Shown here one piece after another: positions 33,039-45,590 of a DNA stretch of 64,000 bases. The notes under the pieces are model-generated. The model saw only the letters and a list, made by a program, of their open reading frames with translations. It searched no databases and had not been told where the DNA came from. This stretch comes from Cloeon dipterum (Eukaryota > Arthropoda > Insecta > Ephemeroptera > Baetidae). Both the position numbers and the translations under genes were made by a program. How positions within the stretch are numbered: position 1 is the first letter of the stretch; each line of letters opens with the position of its first letter. The stretch is from assembly GCF_949628265.1 (NCBI RefSeq), contig NC_088789.1:30745883-30809882 (forward strand). Direction: 5' to 3'.

Positions 33039-34412
33039 ATGGATGATCAATCCCTAAGAGTGGAATTCCTCCCTTACGACTCTCTTGAAGAAAGGTTGGA
33101 GTTCGTCAACGAATGCATTGGTGACATTCCTGCAATTCTGTACTCGGCAGAATTCGAAGACTTAGATTTATGCCAGGAGCTCGTGAATACAAAGGGAGTA
33201 GATGTCAACGAAAGGGATGAAAATGGCTTCGACGTCTACCATTGCGCAGCCCAGAATCAAACCTGCGACTTGGACCTGCTCGATTTCTTCGTGTCCTGTG
33301 GAGCAACAATGCAAAGAAGAAATTTCACTGACGTTGATGCAGTCAATTTCGCTCTGGAACGCTGGAATTTTAAGTTTGCCTTCAAGCTGTTTGATTTGTA
33401 CGAATCCGAGGAGAGCTTTCTCCTGCATTGCATTTGTAGCAACCTAGATTCGTTGAAACTCGCTTTTGGGCAGGACCCTTCTGTGGTCAAAGTGAAGGGC
33501 AGTGACGAATTCGACACGCGAATTTTGAAGGAGGCGGCCCGGTTCAAAGATTTGGAGACATTCGAGTGGCTCGTCGAGGTAGCCAGCAGCTTCGTCGGAG
33601 ATTTATTCAAGAGTAAAGAATGGCAAATCGAAATTCTCAGGGAAGCTTCTCGCAATGATGAACATGGTGAGGCAATCGCCGCCTTCATATTTGCTTCTTT
33701 CCCCAGGACCTCGAGCGAAAATGATTTGACACAAGTTCTCACGGATATCATTCTGAGAGGAAACTTGGAAGTCGCCAATTTATTGGTGGATAAAGGTGCC
33801 AACCTGAATGTGCGCATGAAAGGGCAAATATCCCTCTTTCAGCACTGCGTGGCCATGAATTCAGTCAGGGCCGCCAAATTCGTGTACCAACGGCACCCTG
33901 AGATGGTAAACACACGCACGGTGATTCGCGCAGCTTGCCAGGCAAACGTTGAAATGTGCGAGTGGCTGCTTGGACTTCCCAAGGACCCCAACCTTTGTGA
34001 TCAAGCACCCTTGTTTTTTCAGGGCGTTTTGAGTAACATAGAGCACGGCGCAGAAATCATTCGTCGCTTTGAGTCAAAAGTGCGTGCGCGTGTAAATGAA
34101 CCTTTCAAAAGGTTCGATCCCGTCGGTCCCTTACTTCCACTCTATGCGGCCATGAAAATTGAAAACCTTGAGGCTGCAGAGGCGTTGCTCGAGATGGGCG
34201 CCGATTTGAACGTGAAACTTCAGGGCGTTATAAATTTGCTGCTCTACTGCTTAGGGATTAATTTTCTAGGAGGCGCAAAATTTGTGTATTCTAAGGACAA
34301 GAGCCAGCTGGACGGTAAATTCAAGGGCGCCGCTATGCTAATCGCCACGAAGTATGGAAACCAAGAAATGAAGCAATGGCTAAATGACGTTCTGCCACCC
34401 ACTCAGGACTGA
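33039..34412 (+). CDS. Ankyrin-family protein, 457 residues
   Basis: Intronless coding frame after a 5' UTR intron (32737-33024). It belongs to the local four-member family. Shared marks are a LEERLEFVNEC-like opening helix, an IPAILYSAEFEDLDLCQEL ankyrin start, NGFDVYHCAAQN, the block QDPSVVKVKG near residue 150, and a C-terminal LEAAEALLEMGADLNVK repeat followed by a GAKFVYSKDKSQL motif. Between them are many degenerate helix pairs rather than textbook repeats. No catalytic domain or membrane segment. It lies 0.7 kb downstream of the NACHT gene on the same strand but has its own TATA box. AATAAA is near 34462. Probably an intracellular binding protein; partner unknown. Confidence 0.85.
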   Translation: MDDQSLRVEFLPYDSLEERLEFVNECIGDIPAILYSAEFEDLDLCQELVNTKGVDVNERDENGFDVYHCAAQNQTCDLDLLDFFVSCGATMQRRNFTDVDAVNFALERWNFKFAFKLFDLYESEESFLLHCICSNLDSLKLAFGQDPSVVKVKGSDEFDTRILKEAARFKDLETFEWLVEVASSFVGDLFKSKEWQIEILREASRNDEHGEAIAAFIFASFPRTSSENDLTQVLTDIILRGNLEVANLLVDKGANLNVRMKGQISLFQHCVAMNSVRAAKFVYQRHPEMVNTRTVIRAACQANVEMCEWLLGLPKDPNLCDQAPLFFQGVLSNIEHGAEIIRRFESKVRARVNEPFKRFDPVGPLLPLYAAMKIENLEAAEALLEMGADLNVKLQGVINLLLYCLGINFLGGAKFVYSKDKSQLDGKFKGAAMLIATKYGNQEMKQWLNDVLPPTQD

Positions 34413-35898
34413 ACAATTGGGAAATTTGATCGTTTTCCAAGCATGTAGATCGTGGGAGTAGAATAAAGTTTTGTAACCGAAAATACATCAATTATTTTTA
34501 TTTCAAATGCTTTTGTGTGAATTCAACTCCAGCGTGTATCTCATATCCGTTTTGATTTTAATTTGATAATGATATGATTTTTAATATATTATAGACAGTT
34601 AATTTAATACTAAAAGCACTAAATGAGGATACGTGCAATTAATTAATATACTTTGAAACAACCGCTTGCGACTTCAGGGTGCGTAACCCTGAAAAAGGTC
34701 ATCAGGGTATGTCTCGTGGTAACGCTTGCTAAGACCATTATTTTAAGACTTCATGACTTGATATCCATCAACCCTTTGAATTATTAGATAATTTAAAACC
34801 ACGTTATGGCCAAGACGAGAAAATCAGATAAAAAATTTCAATTATTTTAATTTTTCTAAGATTTCTTATCAATTTTTCGCATGCTTCATTGAGGTTTCAA
34901 TGAAAATTTAAAAACGGGGGTTTCGCAGAACAGTGTGTAGTAAATAAATTTGGTGCTACTTTTAAATATTTTTAGTTTGATTTAAAATTACTGAGAATCA
35001 ACTCGGCGTGGACTGAAGGTCAAGGCGGCTTTGCCTCACACTTGGAAAAAGAGGAAGTCACAAAGGCAGTCTGTGAATCCTTTATGGTACCAATATCTGT
35101 GGAAATTTCCGAACCTTTTAATTACGACAGTAATGCTAAACCGCGTTAAGTAATCCACCATGGAACCATTCCAAATTGACAAACGCGTTACTTTTAAGAA
35201 CATTGTTCCCCTGCATTAAGTACTCACCTCGGGGACCAATTAAACATGTTTCCTACCGAAATTACACATCTTTCTAAGTAACAGAAAAAATTTCTAAATA
35301 TTAACGTAATTCCTTTTGGTTGTTTTATATTCTAAAGCACTTAATCCTCGAGCGTTTGGATGTATTATGTATTTGGTCACAAGTAAGTGTTGTAAAACCA
35401 TTGCACCATCACTCTTACCGCACTTATGTGTCATCGAAAGACACTCCCACTTGCCACTGTATAATGTTCGACAAAATAACGCTCTGGTCCTGGTCACTTG
35501 AGAGTTTTTCTATCCACGCATTGACTTCGGGCAAGTGTGGGAGAAGTGTCCTAAGACTTTCCATCTCTAATTTGGCAGAGTGAGTGGTGAGAATTCAAAA
35601 TTTAATTGAGCTTATTTTTCTTCTTTCTTAAATTCAATTCTGGGAAATAATAATTCATTTAATGTTGTAATTCAAATATTCAAATTCTCCGGTGAATAAT
35701 ATTAATATCAAATACACACCGTATAATTTCTCCTGTATCGTTCAAGTTCCTGTTAACAATATACTGTAGTTTGTAAGTTCTAAACTTGACCTATTTCATT
35801 GATTTACCCTAGTAATTAAAGAAACTACGCGATCTTAAAGCCGCTCGTCTAAAATTTAAATTATAACACAATTAAGTTTCATTTTTTTAAATCAATTG
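34413..35898. other. Intergenic region before PHGDH
   Basis: No supported gene. At about 34660-34760 there is a piece related to foldback B (aaccctgaaaaaggtcatca, gggtatg). The short open frames at 35294-35583 overlap each other on both strands and are not coding-like. Confidence 0.5.
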
Positions 35899-36323
35899 AC
35901 CAGTTGCATAAACCCTTAGTGTTCGAAGCCGCCAACAGATGGCTCAACCGCAGACTTTCATAAAAAAATTTGTTTTAAGTGGTTTTAAGGCATTTCCGCT
36001 GCGATTTCAGACTCAATCTAGCTACTGTGCATTCGTCAATTAATTTGCTCTTTTTTGACGTGCTGGAAACCAAAATCGGTTCAGCAATTCGCCGTAGAAA
36101 CGTTGAAACATATTTTTTTATTTCAAAAAATAGTTTTTCACGATTCTACGGCGATTGGCTGAACCGATTTTGGTTTTCAGCACGTCAAAAATTAGCAATT
36201 TAATTGAAGAATGCACAGTATCTAGATTGAGTCTGAAATCGCAGCGGAAAAGCCTTAAAATCGAAAGTCTACGGTGGCGCTATCTGTTGGCGGCTTCGAA
36301 CACTTAGGGTTTATGCAACTGGT
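35899..36323. mobile_element. Foldback A, copy 2
   Basis: Full-length copy, 425 bp, with accagttgcataaaccctta at the left and its complement at the right. It lies about 450 bp upstream of the PHGDH start codon. Confidence 0.85.
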
Positions 36324-36770
36324 GAATAGATTAAATATTAAAACTATTTAAATTCAATTTGTTTTATAAGAAGTAATTCCTTTAATGTAAATTCTAAATT
36401 TTCCATTTCCAACTTTGGGAACTGATTAAAGTTGGTGGTGTCAGAAAAATCCTGAAAGGGCACGGCTTCACCGGGAGTTCTGTCCTGCGGCCCGAATTAA
36501 TGCCTTGGGTACGCGAAGGTTGCAACGTAATTATCTAGATAGAAGGCAAATTAACCAGCTGACTAAGTTGCAATTCACACAGCCTATCTATTTCTGTCTT
36601 TAAAACAAATATGGATACATATTTCTGGGTATATATATGACAAATATAAATAAAAGTCAGAGGAACATTCTATTTCGTCGTTTGCATTGCGCCCTGCGTG
36701 GAGGGGGAGTCATGAAAGATCCCGTCACCGGTGGATATACTCGATTCCAGTTCGTTGGTGAACGCGAGAC

Positions 36771-39700
36771 ATGAAACTGGACAGTGTGCTCATCAGCGAC
36801 GCCGTCGACCCGGCGTGCGCCCAGCTGCTCAGGGAGAATGGCATCCAGGTCACGCACAAAACCAACATGCCCCGCCAGGAATTGCTTGAAGAAATTAAGG
36901 TAATTGAATCTATTTAAACATTTTTCTGGGTATTTATTACAAAATAAGGGTTTACATCCCTGAACACCGCGTCTAAAAATCCCTGCCCTTTATATAAAAA
37001 TCGCCCCAGGCAGTCTGGACGCGCGCGTATTTCGTAACAAAAAGAGATTTACGAGAACTGGATTTTTCTGACTGCTCACGCGCATCAAGAGAGGTGAGAT
37101 AATGCTATGATAATTATTGCCATTATTTGTTCTTGCACAGAAACACGATGGGCTGATCGTGCGCTCGGACACCCAAGTGACCAAGCAGTTGATGGGCAAC
37201 CTCAAGGTCATCGGGATGGCGGGCACCGGAGTGGACAATATCGACCTGGCTGCTGCCACCGAGAAAGGAATCATCGTAATGAAGTAACTATTCATTTTTT
37301 ATTTCCTCCGCAAACAATTAATAAAACGTAATCTACTATTACTTGACCAGTTGCATAAACCCTTAGTGTTCGAAGCCGCCAACAGATGGCGCAACCACAG
37401 ACTTTCTTAAAAAAATTTGTTTTAAGCGGTTTTAAGGCATTTTCGATGCGATTTCAGACTCTATCTAGCTATTTTGCTTTTTTAAATTAATTTGTTTTAT
37501 TTTGAAGTGCTGAAAACCAAAATCGGTTCAGCCATTCGCCACAGAAACGTTGGAAAATAATTTTTTATTTCAAAAAAATAGTTTTTCACGATTCTACGGC
37601 GATTGGCTGAACCGATTTTGGATTTCAGCACGTCAAAAAATAGCAAATTAATTGAAGAATGCACAGTAGCTAGATTGAGTCTGAAATCGCAGCGGAAGTG
37701 CCTTAAAAATCGAAAGTCTACGGTGGCGCCATCTGTTGGTGGCTTCAAACACTTAGGGTTTATGCAACTGGTGAATTACCCGATAAAATCCTAACATTCT
37801 TTTAAAGAAATACTTGATACAATTTATTAAAAGTATTCAGACCGAACAGAAAATTAAAGAAAATATGGCAGTGCCTAAAGTTCAATTTTCATTTTTAATT
37901 TAACAACAAAAAACCAAAATAACAACACAAAACATCAATATTTGTTTTGTTTTTCAATCAGATCTATCATTATGAACCCCAAGATATTTGTTAGAAAAGT
38001 ATTATATATTTTGTAAAATGTTCAACAAAAAGAATTGGTTTAAGTGCAGTAGCAAAAACAAAACAAGCTAGTGCATGATAAGGAAAATGGAGCAGAAAAA
38101 TGTTATGTTTACTCTTATTAAATATTTAAGAATATCTATCAGCAGCTCAAATATTGAATGTTTCCTTTACTGTGTGTGTTTTTTTTTTCAATTTTTTCAC
38201 AGTCTACATGAAAAAATTATTTTCCTTGCAGCACGCCAGGCGCGAATTCGATCAGCGCTTGTGAATTGACCTGCGCTTTGATATTGAATCTTGCCAGGTA
38301 AGTGGAAATATGTATATCAAATTATTATCCTGTGAAACAACAATTTTACAGCGATGCAAAAGATAATTATTATTATTTAGATTTTAAGAAATATCATTTT
38401 GCGATATCAATGCGGCGTTTGTGTCGTGTTTTTGCACAATGAGCCAACTTTTCGGGTTAGCTCCTTGTCAAAAGTGTGCGGTAGTTGAACTCGAGCTGGT
38501 GCTCTGATTAATTTTCATCCTTATTTCATGAACACCAGGCACGTCTCTTCGGCGAATTCGGCGCTGAAAAACGGAGTCTGGGAGAGGCAAAGTTATACCG
38601 GCACCGAGCTGTATGGAAAAACGCTGGCCGTGCTTGGCCTCGGCCGCATCGGACGAGGAGTGGCAACTAGAATGCAGGCGTTTGGAATGAAGGTAATTTC
38701 GCCCTCGGCCCACCGCCATCAATTTCGCATCTTATAAAGTCAATAATGCCAGAGAAAATAGAAATTTGCATAAGCTATATTTTGTTCGTGATTCTCTTTC
38801 TATTTTTTAAATTTTAATTCTTACGTGAGTCTGTGCGTTTAAAATGCATTTTTTATTTTTCAAACAGCATTTCAATTTTAAGACTTAAAAATCACTTAAT
38901 CATCAATATTTAAAAATGCATTAAATAAAAAGAAGTAAAATATTTTGTATTGTTTCCCGTGCGAAACGAATTTGATTTTATTTTGCCTGGCTGAATTACT
39001 ATTTACTGCGTTTTTAGAGTTCAAATCTTTTTTAAGTAGTAGAATTGTGTTATTAATTTTTTATTTTCAATATTTTACACTTCTGCGATGATCATAGCTT
39101 TTAAAATTTCAATCGTTGTCATTTGAAATAAATGCTTTCATGCATTGCAGCCCCTCTTCGTGATTACCCCTCTGAAATTAATTTCACACCCGTTTTGCAG
39201 ACGATCGGCTACGACCCTGTCATCAGTTCGGAGGCTGTCAGGGAGTTAAACGTGGAGAAAATGGAGCTGGAGCAAATTTGGCCGCTCGCCGACTACATCA
39301 CCGTGCACATGCCCCTCATTCCACAGACCAAAGGTGAGTGAGCAACAATTAAAAAGCGGCGCCCACAATAATTTAAAATCGGGGTTCAAACAATTAAGAC
39401 TGAGCAAGGGATCACTCGGGCAAAATCCGGCCAGATGTGCGATAAAATTGGTTTGCACTGCGCAGGTCCAAGATGGCGTCTGAATGTGGGAAAGAAAAAG
39501 CTCTTTTTTGATTGCCGTACGAGTGTCAAGAGTTTGTTTTTACGATCCAAAAGACACAATTAGTTAAGAGTAATGCGAATTATACGTCACAATATTTAAC
39601 AATAATTGCTTAATTCCACGTGACCGTTTTTTCGCGCCATTCTCCATCGGACGCCATATCTGCGCGTCGCACGAATCTGGCCCCCGCTGCTCTTTATACG

Positions 39701-40770
39701 ACCAGCAGAACACACTTTTGGAATTTCTACCACACATTTTTAAAATAAAAGACCCTTTACCCTGAATGTTTCAGACCTGATCAACTTTGAAGTTTTGAAC
39801 AATAAGTGCAAAAAGGGTATTTACATCTTGAACGTGGGCCGCGGAGGAATCGTGAACGAGGAGGATCTATTGAGGTCTCTCGAGTCCGGCCAGTGTGGCG
39901 GAGCGGCTCTGGACGTGTTCACGGAGGAACCGCCAAAGTCTGCAGGACTCCTTCGACTGCTCGCCCATCCCAAGGTACTGGTCACCCCGCATTTGGGTGC
40001 CAACACCACCGAGGCCCAGAAAAGGGTGGCTGTACAGATTGCAGAGCAATTCATCGCGCTAGCTAAGGTAAATTTTTCCTTTTTTATTTCAGAAATATAT
40101 TTTAAAACATAGAATTAATGTTAACCTTCCACAGGGAGCAAGTCTGTCCGGCGTGGTCAACTGCCCTGCCCTGATGACCGCAATGAAAGCGAACAACAAG
40201 CCATGGTTCGACCTGGCGCAGGCCCTGGGTTCCTTTGGGCCCTCGTCCAACTGCACCGTTACCTTGCAGACCCTGGGCCAGGGCATGGAGCGGCTCACCT
40301 CCGACCTTTGCCCTGCCGTGCTGGCCGGCATGCTGGCCTCAGGGGACGTCAACATGGTCAACGCCCCCGTGCGGGCCCTGGAGTCCAGAGTGAAAGTGAA
40401 GATCAGGTCGGAGCACCTTCCAGGTGGCAAGGAGCAGGCCCTGGTGGTGAGCTTCAGCGACGGCACACGCGTCCAGGGCAGCGTCATCGAGGGCGTGCCG
40501 TGCATCCAGGCTGTCAACGACGCCACCTTCGGCCCCAAGAAGGGCGTCGAGCTCAGCGGCAACCTGCTCGCCAACAACCTGGCGAAAATGGTCATCAACC
40601 AGGGGGACAAGCTCGTCATACAGACCACCGCGCAGGGCGGCGCCGACTGCGTCGCCGTCCACACTGAAGGCCTCGCGAACGGCAGCATCACATTATACCA
40701 TCATCATCTAAATTTCATCGGAAAATCCAATCCTGTTCTGCTGAAGATTCATTGCGAAATTACAAAATGA
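36771..40770 (+). CDS. PHGDH: D-3-phosphoglycerate dehydrogenase, 7 exons
   Basis: Exons 36771-36899, 37141-37283, 38232-38297, 38539-38692, 39201-39333, 39775-40067, 40135-40770 join in phase to 517 residues, close to the usual animal length of about 530. It oxidises 3-phosphoglycerate to 3-phosphohydroxypyruvate with NAD, the first step of serine synthesis, in the cytosol. Diagnostic motifs: [12 protein letters not shown] near the substrate site, the Rossmann GLGRIGR for NAD, the HMPLIPQTK block, catalytic Arg in [10 protein letters not shown], Glu in DVFTEEPP and His in TPHLGANT. The last exon is GC-rich with strong third-position GC and holds the regulatory (ASB-like) region. The terminal residues ([12 protein letters not shown] onwards) do not look like a conserved ACT-domain end. 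Exon sizes are conventional; introns 2 and 5 contain transposons. Confidence 0.96.
37346..37772. mobile_element. Foldback A, copy 3, in PHGDH intron 2
   Basis: Full-length 427 bp copy with accagttgcataaaccctta ends, entirely within the intron between exons 37141-37283 and 38232-38297. In the pre-mRNA it could form a long hairpin. Confidence 0.85.
39469..39691 (+). mobile_element. MITE-like element, copy 2, in PHGDH intron 5
   Basis: Reverse-complement match to 21317-21530, bounded by gatggcgtctg and cggacgccatatc. It sits in the intron before the exon at 39775. Confidence 0.6.
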
Positions 40771-40833
40771 AATTTTAATTTAACTTTCAACATATCGTCA
40801 GATGAAAATATAAGTAAATAACTGGAACAATTG

Positions 40834-41259
40834 ACCAGTTGCATAAAACCTTAGTGTTCAAAGCCGCCAACAGATGGCGCAACCACAGACTTTCTTAAAA
40901 AATTTTGTTTTAAGCGGTTTTAAGGCATTTCCGCTGCGATTTCAGACTCAATCTAGCTATTTTGCTTTTTTTTAATTAATTTGCATTTTTTTGACGCGCT
41001 AAAAACCAAAATCGGTTCAGCCATTCGCCGTAGAAACGTTGGAAAAGATTTTTTTATTTAAAAAAATAGTTTTTCACGATTTTACGGCGATTGGCTGAAC
41101 CGATTTTGGTTTTCAGCACGTCAAAAATTAGCAAATTAATTGAAGAATGCAGAGTAGCTAGATTGAGTCTGAAATCGCAGCGGAAGTGCCTTAAAATCGA
41201 AAGTCTACGGTGGCGCCATCTGTTGGCGGCTTCGAACACTTAGGGTTTATGCAACTGGT
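40834..41259. mobile_element. Foldback A, copy 4, 3' of PHGDH
   Basis: Full-length 426 bp copy starting 64 bp after the PHGDH stop codon, so it may fall within the 3' UTR. Ends match the other copies. Confidence 0.85.
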
Positions 41260-41689
41260 GAATTCAAATCGTTTTGTTTTGCTCATTTATCGTTTACTCT
41301 ACAGCAGATTAAAAAAAAACACACACACACAGCTCAAAGGCATAATCATAAAGTTGGACACGGATCAACTCTGATAAAAGTTTTCTTTTTTAAGAAAGAA
41401 TTAAACAGTAATACATATCAATCAAAATTGAGTCTGAAATTTAATAAAAAATAAAATAGAATAATTTATAATAATATCAAACAATTTTATTATTCCTTTT
41501 GTGAACTTAATTTATAAAGCTTCAAGCGGAGGGAGAAAAAACTATGGGCGAGAAAAAATCTAAAAATGCATGGTTTCCAGACCATTGTTGGACCTGCGCG
41601 AGGACACACCTCATTATGATGAGATTCTGGTAATCAAAATTATATTTTACAAAATTTGAAGGCTGAAAATGTAACACAATGTAAGGTTA

Positions 41690-41950
41690 ACGCCTGATTT
41701 ACCTTTTGATATTGATGTTTAGATGTGTACCATTGCAGTTTTCGGTTAGCCAAGCCATAAAACGCGCGTACTTTTTTCCCTAACGCGTAAAGATATACAA
41801 AAATCACGAGTGCGCCAATCAGATCACAGCAATCAAAGAGCGCTGAACGCTGATTGGTTGCCTTTAATAACTTGAGAAGGTTAAGACAAGGAGTTAATAA
41901 CAAAACACAAATTTTCGCGTATTTAATCATATATCTTACACCTGTAAGTT
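41690..41950 (+). promoter_or_regulatory. Repeated upstream module 1 (first ZAD gene)
   Basis: A block of about 260 bp containing cgctgattggttgccttt (inverted CCAAT box), caatcagatcacagcaatca and gttaagacaaggagttaata. It recurs at 45005-45255 before the second zinc-finger gene and at 47755-47975 before an ankyrin gene. Its conserved position about 300 bp or more upstream of each coding start suggests a promoter-proximal module, though function is inferred. Confidence 0.5.
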
Positions 41951-42261
41951 TATCAGAACATTAAATTAGTAATTTTATTTAAAAATTTAGCAAAAACTAA
42001 ATAATCAAACACAAGGGAAAAAGGAAATCTTTTAGAAGGTTCTTCTCCTTGTCGCACACTACACGGCGAACGGGGCTCCGGGGCTGTTGATAGCAGCTGA
42101 TTGAGAGTTAGCTAGCACAATACATGCAAACGACTTCACAGGACAATGCAGGAATCTAGATCCACGTGAAAATTTTTGCATGTTTACGACTGCCAACGCA
42201 ATTAAGAACTGGGCTTTGAAAAGAGCCGTTTTGGGAAAGGAGTCACTAAAGGAGCCAAGAG

Positions 42262-44021
42262 ATGCAGCCGCCGAGAGTCAAAGAAGGAAAAATTCCCATT
42301 CAAAAGCCGCTGTGCCGTCTGTGCGAGTGTCCGACGTCGGACGGCCACGTCCTCGCGTCGCAGGTGGACAGGTTCAAGCTGAGGAAATGGGCCATGAAGG
42401 TCATGAACCTGACGGAAGAAGACGAAAACTTGCCGGAAGTGGTCGAAGAAGACGCTTTGATCTGCTATTTTTGCATCTGGCACGCCGAGTGAGTTTTTTC
42501 ACGAGATTAAAAATTTAATTTTGATTTCAACGCGTGTTTTAGGTTTGGGGATGAGTCCGGAGACGAGGCTGTGGCTTGGTGGCCGAAAAACCTTGATTTG
42601 GATGAAAATGCTAGGGTGCTGCGTGAGAATTATTCAAGTATGGAATTTTTACAAAAATATTTTGTGAACGCCTTATTTTCTATTGTTTAAATTTTACAGT
42701 TGGAGATGTGGAACAGTGTTGGGTGCAGTTGGAAGAGATTGATCTGCCCGAATACGAAAAGGAAATCCCCGAGGAGAGGAAATGCGACAGTGCAGTTTGT
42801 CTTTACTGCGGAAATAGTTACAACCGACTGATGGAACACGTCAGAGAGATGCACAAAGAAGCAATCAAATGCAGAATTCGGGGCTGCGCGACTTACTTTC
42901 ACACCGAGGAAGAAAAAGAGCAGCACATGCAGCACGACTTTCACGCGAACCAATGCGAAAGCAGAGAAATTCGTTGCAAATTTTGTGAAAACGGCAAATT
43001 GTATTCCTCAGTTCATATGTGGAGGCAGCACATGAAACGCAATCATCCAGAACTTTCGGTGCGGTGCACGCGTGTAGGCTGCAGAGAATATTTCAAATCC
43101 AAGTCTAGAATGATTCTCCACTTCAACTCATCGCACAAACGAGCCATAAATCAAGATCTTTACCAATGCAAGCATTGCGAGTATTTCACCACGAAGATGT
43201 TCGCTTTGAGTCGACACGTAGAGGGGAGGCACATGCCAAAGATATTCAAATGCGACAGTTGCAACGCCAAATTCGGCTCGAAAGTGTTAGTGAATGTGCA
43301 CTTCAAACAATTTCACACGTTTGAAAAGTGCAAATCTTGTGGCCAGGACGTGGCTCCCGGGATCATAGTACGCCACAGAAGACAATGTGTTTGCCCCAAA
43401 TGCAAACTGAGATTCAAGTGCTCGGGTTTGTATCAATTGCATTGTAAGAGCTGCAAACAAACTCTTCTTAAATGCAAAGAATGTGGAAAAACTTTTAACG
43501 AGTCTTATAAGTTGTATATCCACGCGAAAAAGGTTCACACCGAAACCGCGATTGTTCACTGCGAGCATTGCGACTTTTCTGCATATGCCAAGAATATATT
43601 GAGTGTCCACTTGCAACGCAAACATTTGCCAAAGACGATTAAGTGTGATGAGTGCGACAAATTGTTCGCATCTGAATCATTTCTCAAAGCTCACAAACAG
43701 AGGAGGCACAAATACGTTCGTTGTGCGGAATGTGCTCAGGAGATGAGCCGTCAAACCATGATTAACCATCGGACCGTCAAGATTTGCCGCTGCTGCAAGT
43801 GCAAGTTGAAGTGCTCAGGACTTTTTCAAAAGCATAAGAAGAGCTGCAAATCAACCGGTTGCAAAGAGTGTGGAAAAACGTTCAACATGAGTTGGAAGTT
43901 GAATTTACACATGCATAGAGTTCACAACAAAGGTGTGATTTTTCGCTGCGACCATTGCGATGTTTCTACAGTTCACAAGGGCAGCATGGTGCGGCACATG
44001 CAACGCAAACATTTACCATAA
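42262..44021 (+). CDS. ZAD C2H2 zinc-finger protein (tandem copy 1)
   Basis: Exons 42262-42488, 42543-42637 and 42700-44021 give 547 residues. The N-terminal ZAD-like domain has Cys pairs in LCRLCECP and ICYFCIWHAE, split by an intron exactly as in the three sister genes, then an acidic AVAWWPKN region and EQCWVQLEEIDLPEY. From about residue 130 there are about 15 C2H2 or C2HC fingers; fingers 6-10 and 11-15 are an internal five-finger duplication (compare CDECDKLFASESF with CDSCNAKFGSK). ZAD dimerises and the fingers bind DNA, so it is probably a nuclear transcription factor; targets unknown. AATAAA is near 44242. Coding sequence related to another finger lies beyond the stop. Confidence 0.92.
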
Positions 44022-44200
44022 CGCGGTTAGGTGTGGAGAGTGCAGTAAATTGTTTGCCATGGAATATTATTTTCTCAAGCGTCACAAATACACGTTCGAT
44101 CGTTGTGCAGAATGTGCTCGGGAGATAACCGCCTCATCATGGCCGCTGCGAGTGCAAGTTCAAGTGCCAGGGAATTTCGAAAAACAGTGCCCGAAATACT
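44022..44200 (+). pseudogene. Fossil zinc finger after the stop (copy 1)
   Basis: After the taa at 44019, sequence in another frame reads RCGECSKLFAMEYYFLKRH followed by DRCAECARE, clearly homologous to the CDECDKLFASESF-CAECAQE fingers upstream. The frame shift coincides with the stop and the tract taacgcggtt. The same relic occurs after the second gene. Confidence 0.65.
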
Positions 44201-44289
44201 AACCATACTGTCAAGCTGCACATTGATGTAAAAATTGTGCCAAAATAAAATGAATACTCTGTCATCCGGAAAAATTGTTACTTTTTTAA

Positions 44290-45004
44290 CTGTAAAAACC
44301 TACCAAAATATTGTCTTTTACGGTTAAATTTGCTTCACTTTCATTTTTAATGTTGATTTGTCCAAAATATATTGATGATATTTAATAACAATTAATTTTC
44401 CGATCTATAAATAATTTAAAATTATTTTTTTCTAAATTTCCATGTTCTTAAAAAATTTAAATACAGCTTTATACAAAATTACTTAAAATTCAACCTAAAA
44501 TAAGGGAACAAGCAAACTTTCCAAGTTATAATATTAACATTTTTTAGACAATCCACTTGGTGCTCACCGCTTAATGGTCTCAAGTCCTCCAGACATGCCA
44601 ATCTTATAAATTTGTCTCTTACTTGAAATCCTAAATTTATTTTACAACAGCTAATTTTTCCTCAAAATTCGCATAACAAAATAATGAAATATCGCGATTC
44701 CATTCAGGCGAAAAAATTTTCTAGTAGGTCTTAAAAGGTAACACCTACCACAGGTCAAAGCCCCGACCGAGACCTGTTCGATGAGGATTCGTGATGGCCA
44801 ATGAAAAGAACAGCGAAATTTAAAATATATATTTTTTTCCTCTCGTTGGGAGGTAAAAAAAAGGAAAAAAGTTAATCATATGTTATGTCTGATGATGTAA
44901 CTGTAATAGGTTAACGTTGCCATGTTTATTCTGATTCAAAACAGTATTTCAATGGTGCAAAACGTAAACGTTTTGCGATAAAAGCACGTGTGTTTGCCAT
45001 TTGC
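44290..45004. other. Spacer between tandem zinc-finger genes
   Basis: AT-rich, no gene. About 650 bp of this spacer (44350-44980) is absent from the equivalent place after the second gene, where the sequence jumps directly to the next upstream module. Confidence 0.5.
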
Positions 45005-45255
45005 CTGATTTTCCTTTTGATGAGAAGTTTAGATAATATGGATAATATATATTATTCTCCCGCTCCCGCAGTTTTTCCCCGATGCGTAACGAAATTCAAA
45101 AATTACGAGTACCCCAATCAGATCGCAGCAATCAACGCGGGCTGAACGCTGATTGGTTGCCTTTAGAAACTCGAGAAAATTAAGACAAGGAGTTAATAAC
45201 ACAACACAATTTTTCGCGTATTTAAGCATATATCTTAGCCCTGTAAGTTTATCAA
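45005..45255 (+). promoter_or_regulatory. Repeated upstream module 2 (second ZAD gene)
   Basis: Near-identical to the modules at 41690 and 47755, with the same gctgattggttgcctttaga CCAAT region. Confidence 0.5.
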
Positions 45256-45590
45256 AACATAAAATTAGTAATTTTTTTTAAAAATTAAACAAAAACTAGA
45301 TAATCAAACACAAGGGAAAAAGGAAATCTTTTTGAAGTTTCTTCTCCTTGCCGCACACTACACGGCGAGCGGGGCCGGGGGACGGAGTTGTTGATAGCAG
45401 CTGATTGTGAGTTATTGAGTTAGCTAGCTCACGACATGACTTCAAAGGACATTGCAGGAAGCTAGATCCGCGTGACAATTTTTGTACGTTCACGAGCCAA
45501 CGCAAGTAGGAACTGGGCTTTGAAAAGAGCTTTTTTGGCCTTTTTGGGAAAGTTTTTTTATTGATCCGGATTTACTAAAGGAGCCAAGAT

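Noticed and set aside
34081..34140. Sequence ggttcgatcccg resembling a tRNA T-loop
   Set aside because: It lies within ankyrin coding sequence and no cloverleaf can be drawn around it. No tRNA gene was found in the window.
40203..40667. 154-codon frame and minus-strand 200-codon frame over the last PHGDH exon
   Set aside because: These are other-frame shadows of a GC-rich coding exon with strong third-position GC; the PHGDH frame is unambiguous.
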